Positions 63,425-64,000 of a stretch of DNA of 64,000 bases are shown here, in pieces. How positions within the stretch are numbered: the stretch's first letter is position 1; each line of letters begins with the position of its first letter. The stretch is from an uncultured Bulleidia sp. (GTDB lineage Bacteria; Bacillota_I; Bacilli_A; Erysipelotrichales; Erysipelotrichaceae): positions 43,280 to 107,279 of the forward strand of contig CAKVIS010000002.1 of NCBI GenBank assembly GCA_934754415.1. Direction: 5' to 3'. The position numbers and the translations under genes were made by a program. The notes below the pieces were generated by a model. It made no database searches, was not told the DNA's origin, and was given only the letters and a program-made list of their open reading frames with translations.

Positions 63425-63849
63425 GTAGTATCCTCCTTTTCTATATATGTATAAATTCGTTGAACATATTCTGATAAATGAGAGTATTCTTCAGGAGTAA
63501 AAAGAGCCTGCACTTCAGCTTCTCTTCGCTGAAAGGCCTGCTTGGATTCTTCACACAAAGCTTTTCCCTCTTCTGTCAGCCTTACATATTTCACACGTTT
63601 ATCTTCAGGTTTATAAAAACTCTCTATATACTTTTTTGATTCCAGTCTCTGGATAATACCTGCCATCGTAGCCTGCGCAACATGGAATCTCTTTTCCAGT
63701 TCTTTCAATGACAGACAGTCATGATTTTCATACAGATGGACAAGTACAAAATGCTGTGTAAAAGTCAGTCCGAGAGAATCTAAATGCTTATTGGCATTTT
63801 TTCTCATCAGGTCGTTTAACTTCTTGATTTGAAATATCAAACGTTCCAT
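63409..63849 (-). CDS. MarR-family transcriptional regulator
   Basis: 146 residues. Winged helix of the MarR type: CLSLKELEKRFHVAQATMAGIIQRLESKKYIES (about 45-77 in outline) and DKRVKYVRLTEEGKAL (wing, about 83-98), with dimerisation helices at both ends. It heads the ABC exporter operon and overlaps it. GGAGG precedes the ATG. Two palindromes in its promoter are probable operators, giving drug-responsive autoregulation, by analogy with the family. Confidence 0.92.
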   Translation of the reverse strand: MERLIFQIKKLNDLMRKNANKHLDSLGLTFTQHFVLVHLYENHDCLSLKELEKRFHVAQATMAGIIQRLESKKYIESFYKPEDKRVKYVRLTEEGKALCEESKQAFQRREAEVQALFTPEEYSHLSEYVQRIYTYIEKEDTTCSKV

Positions 63850-63872
63850 ATATACCTCCTTTAGTAGTACCT

Positions 63873-63913
63873 ATTATACAGATGCTTAGCATGCTGTCAA
63901 TAGCGTGCTATTG
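63873..63913 (-). promoter_or_regulatory. Promoter with two palindromes (MarR operator candidates)
   Basis: Minus strand: consensus -35 TTGACA (63900-63895), 16-base spacer, consensus -10 TATAAT (63878-63873). CAATAGC-GT-GCTATTG (63898-63913) overlaps the -35 and ATGCT-T-AGCAT (63882-63892) lies in the spacer. Both are perfect inverted repeats. Confidence 0.75.
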
Positions 63914-63930
63914 TTTGCTTTTTAATCATG

Positions 63931-64000
63931 ACCACCCGTGAAACGGGTGGTTTGCTCTAAGGCTATAAGCCTTTTATCACCAGCCAATGTCTTAAGGCAT
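63931..64000. repeat. Hairpin pair at the window edge, possible IS200/IS605-type element end
   Basis: ACCACCCGT-GAA-ACGGGTGGT (63931-63951) is a perfect nine-base hairpin with a three-base loop, and AAGGCT-ATA-AGCCTT (63959-63973) a second one. GC-rich hairpins like the first, set in AT-rich DNA, mark the ends of IS200/IS605 elements and related repeats. It cannot be resolved because the window ends; a plain terminator for a gene to the right is the alternative. Confidence 0.4.

Noticed and set aside
1..64000. CRISPR array or prophage
   Set aside because: No regularly spaced direct repeats, cas genes, integrase or phage structural genes were seen anywhere in the window.

Overview
The window is AT-rich, densely packed DNA from a low-GC Gram-positive anaerobe. 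The best guess is a gut Erysipelotrichia or Coprobacillaceae-type Firmicute; this rests on gene content and style, not on a database match. Evidence includes a complete butyrate pathway (thl-crt-hbd-bcd-etfB-etfA plus ptb-buk), lipoprotein signals, an asparagine T-box, a CIRCE heat-shock operator, a cre-like site and Rex-like sites. Most of the window is ordinary core chromosome with short intergenic gaps. No prophage, CRISPR array or complete insertion sequence is visible. Only the last ~70 bases look like the edge of a mobile or repeated element.

Layout. 1-1.5 kb: an XRE regulator joined to class I fumarase (alpha complete, beta cut by the window edge). 1.6-3.6 kb: htpG under CIRCE. 3.7-9.1 kb: DMT exporter and small membrane protein, a WYL regulator overlapping a sirtuin, CarD-like and TM2 proteins, RlmI-type methyltransferase. 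9.2-15.2 kb: BMP-type nucleoside ABC transporter with an intervening WG-repeat lipoprotein. 15.4-18.5 kb: RlmD-type and RluA-type RNA-modifying enzymes, a HAD phosphatase, tRNA-Arg(CCG). 18.6-24.3 kb: RNase Z, then a tight patatin-dUTPase-Map-nitroreductase-pyrophosphatase operon. 24.4-27.5 kb: ddl, deoD, pfk. 27.5-33.4 kb: TRIC channel, a Cna-B-like surface protein with a small coiled-coil partner, and divergently a DUF1846 gene followed by a putative ADP-ribosyltransferase. 33.4-40.9 kb: two PfkB-type sugar kinases, a nucleotide pyrophosphatase-like enzyme, T-box-controlled asnB, a TIM-barrel protein, a lactonase and coaD. 41.0-51.1 kb: ptb-buk, GH1 and DHFR, and the butyrate operon. 51.2-58.3 kb: HIRAN protein, second WYL regulator, MalY-like lyase, rpoD, gamma carbonic anhydrase, MATE exporter, transglutaminase-like protein. 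58.4-63.8 kb: a diadenylate-cyclase-like protein and a MarR-controlled heterodimeric ABC exporter.

How the genes work together. The butyrate operon makes butyryl-CoA from acetyl-CoA, and ptb-buk, transcribed separately, converts it to butyrate with ATP formation. Both promoters carry the same Rex-like box in the same position relative to -35 and -10, so redox state probably controls both. The nucleoside transporter with DeoD forms a purine salvage route. PFK and the two PfkB kinases feed sugars to glycolysis. AsnB is tied to charged tRNA-Asn.

The most interesting unexplained item is the gene at 32640-33392. It carries the R / S-T-S / E-x-E signature of arginine-type mono-ADP-ribosyltransferases and sits one base behind a DUF1846 gene. 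Other points of note are an atypical DAC-domain protein, several predicted leaderless genes, promoters embedded directly behind terminators, and an enlarged low-complexity loop in Ddl.
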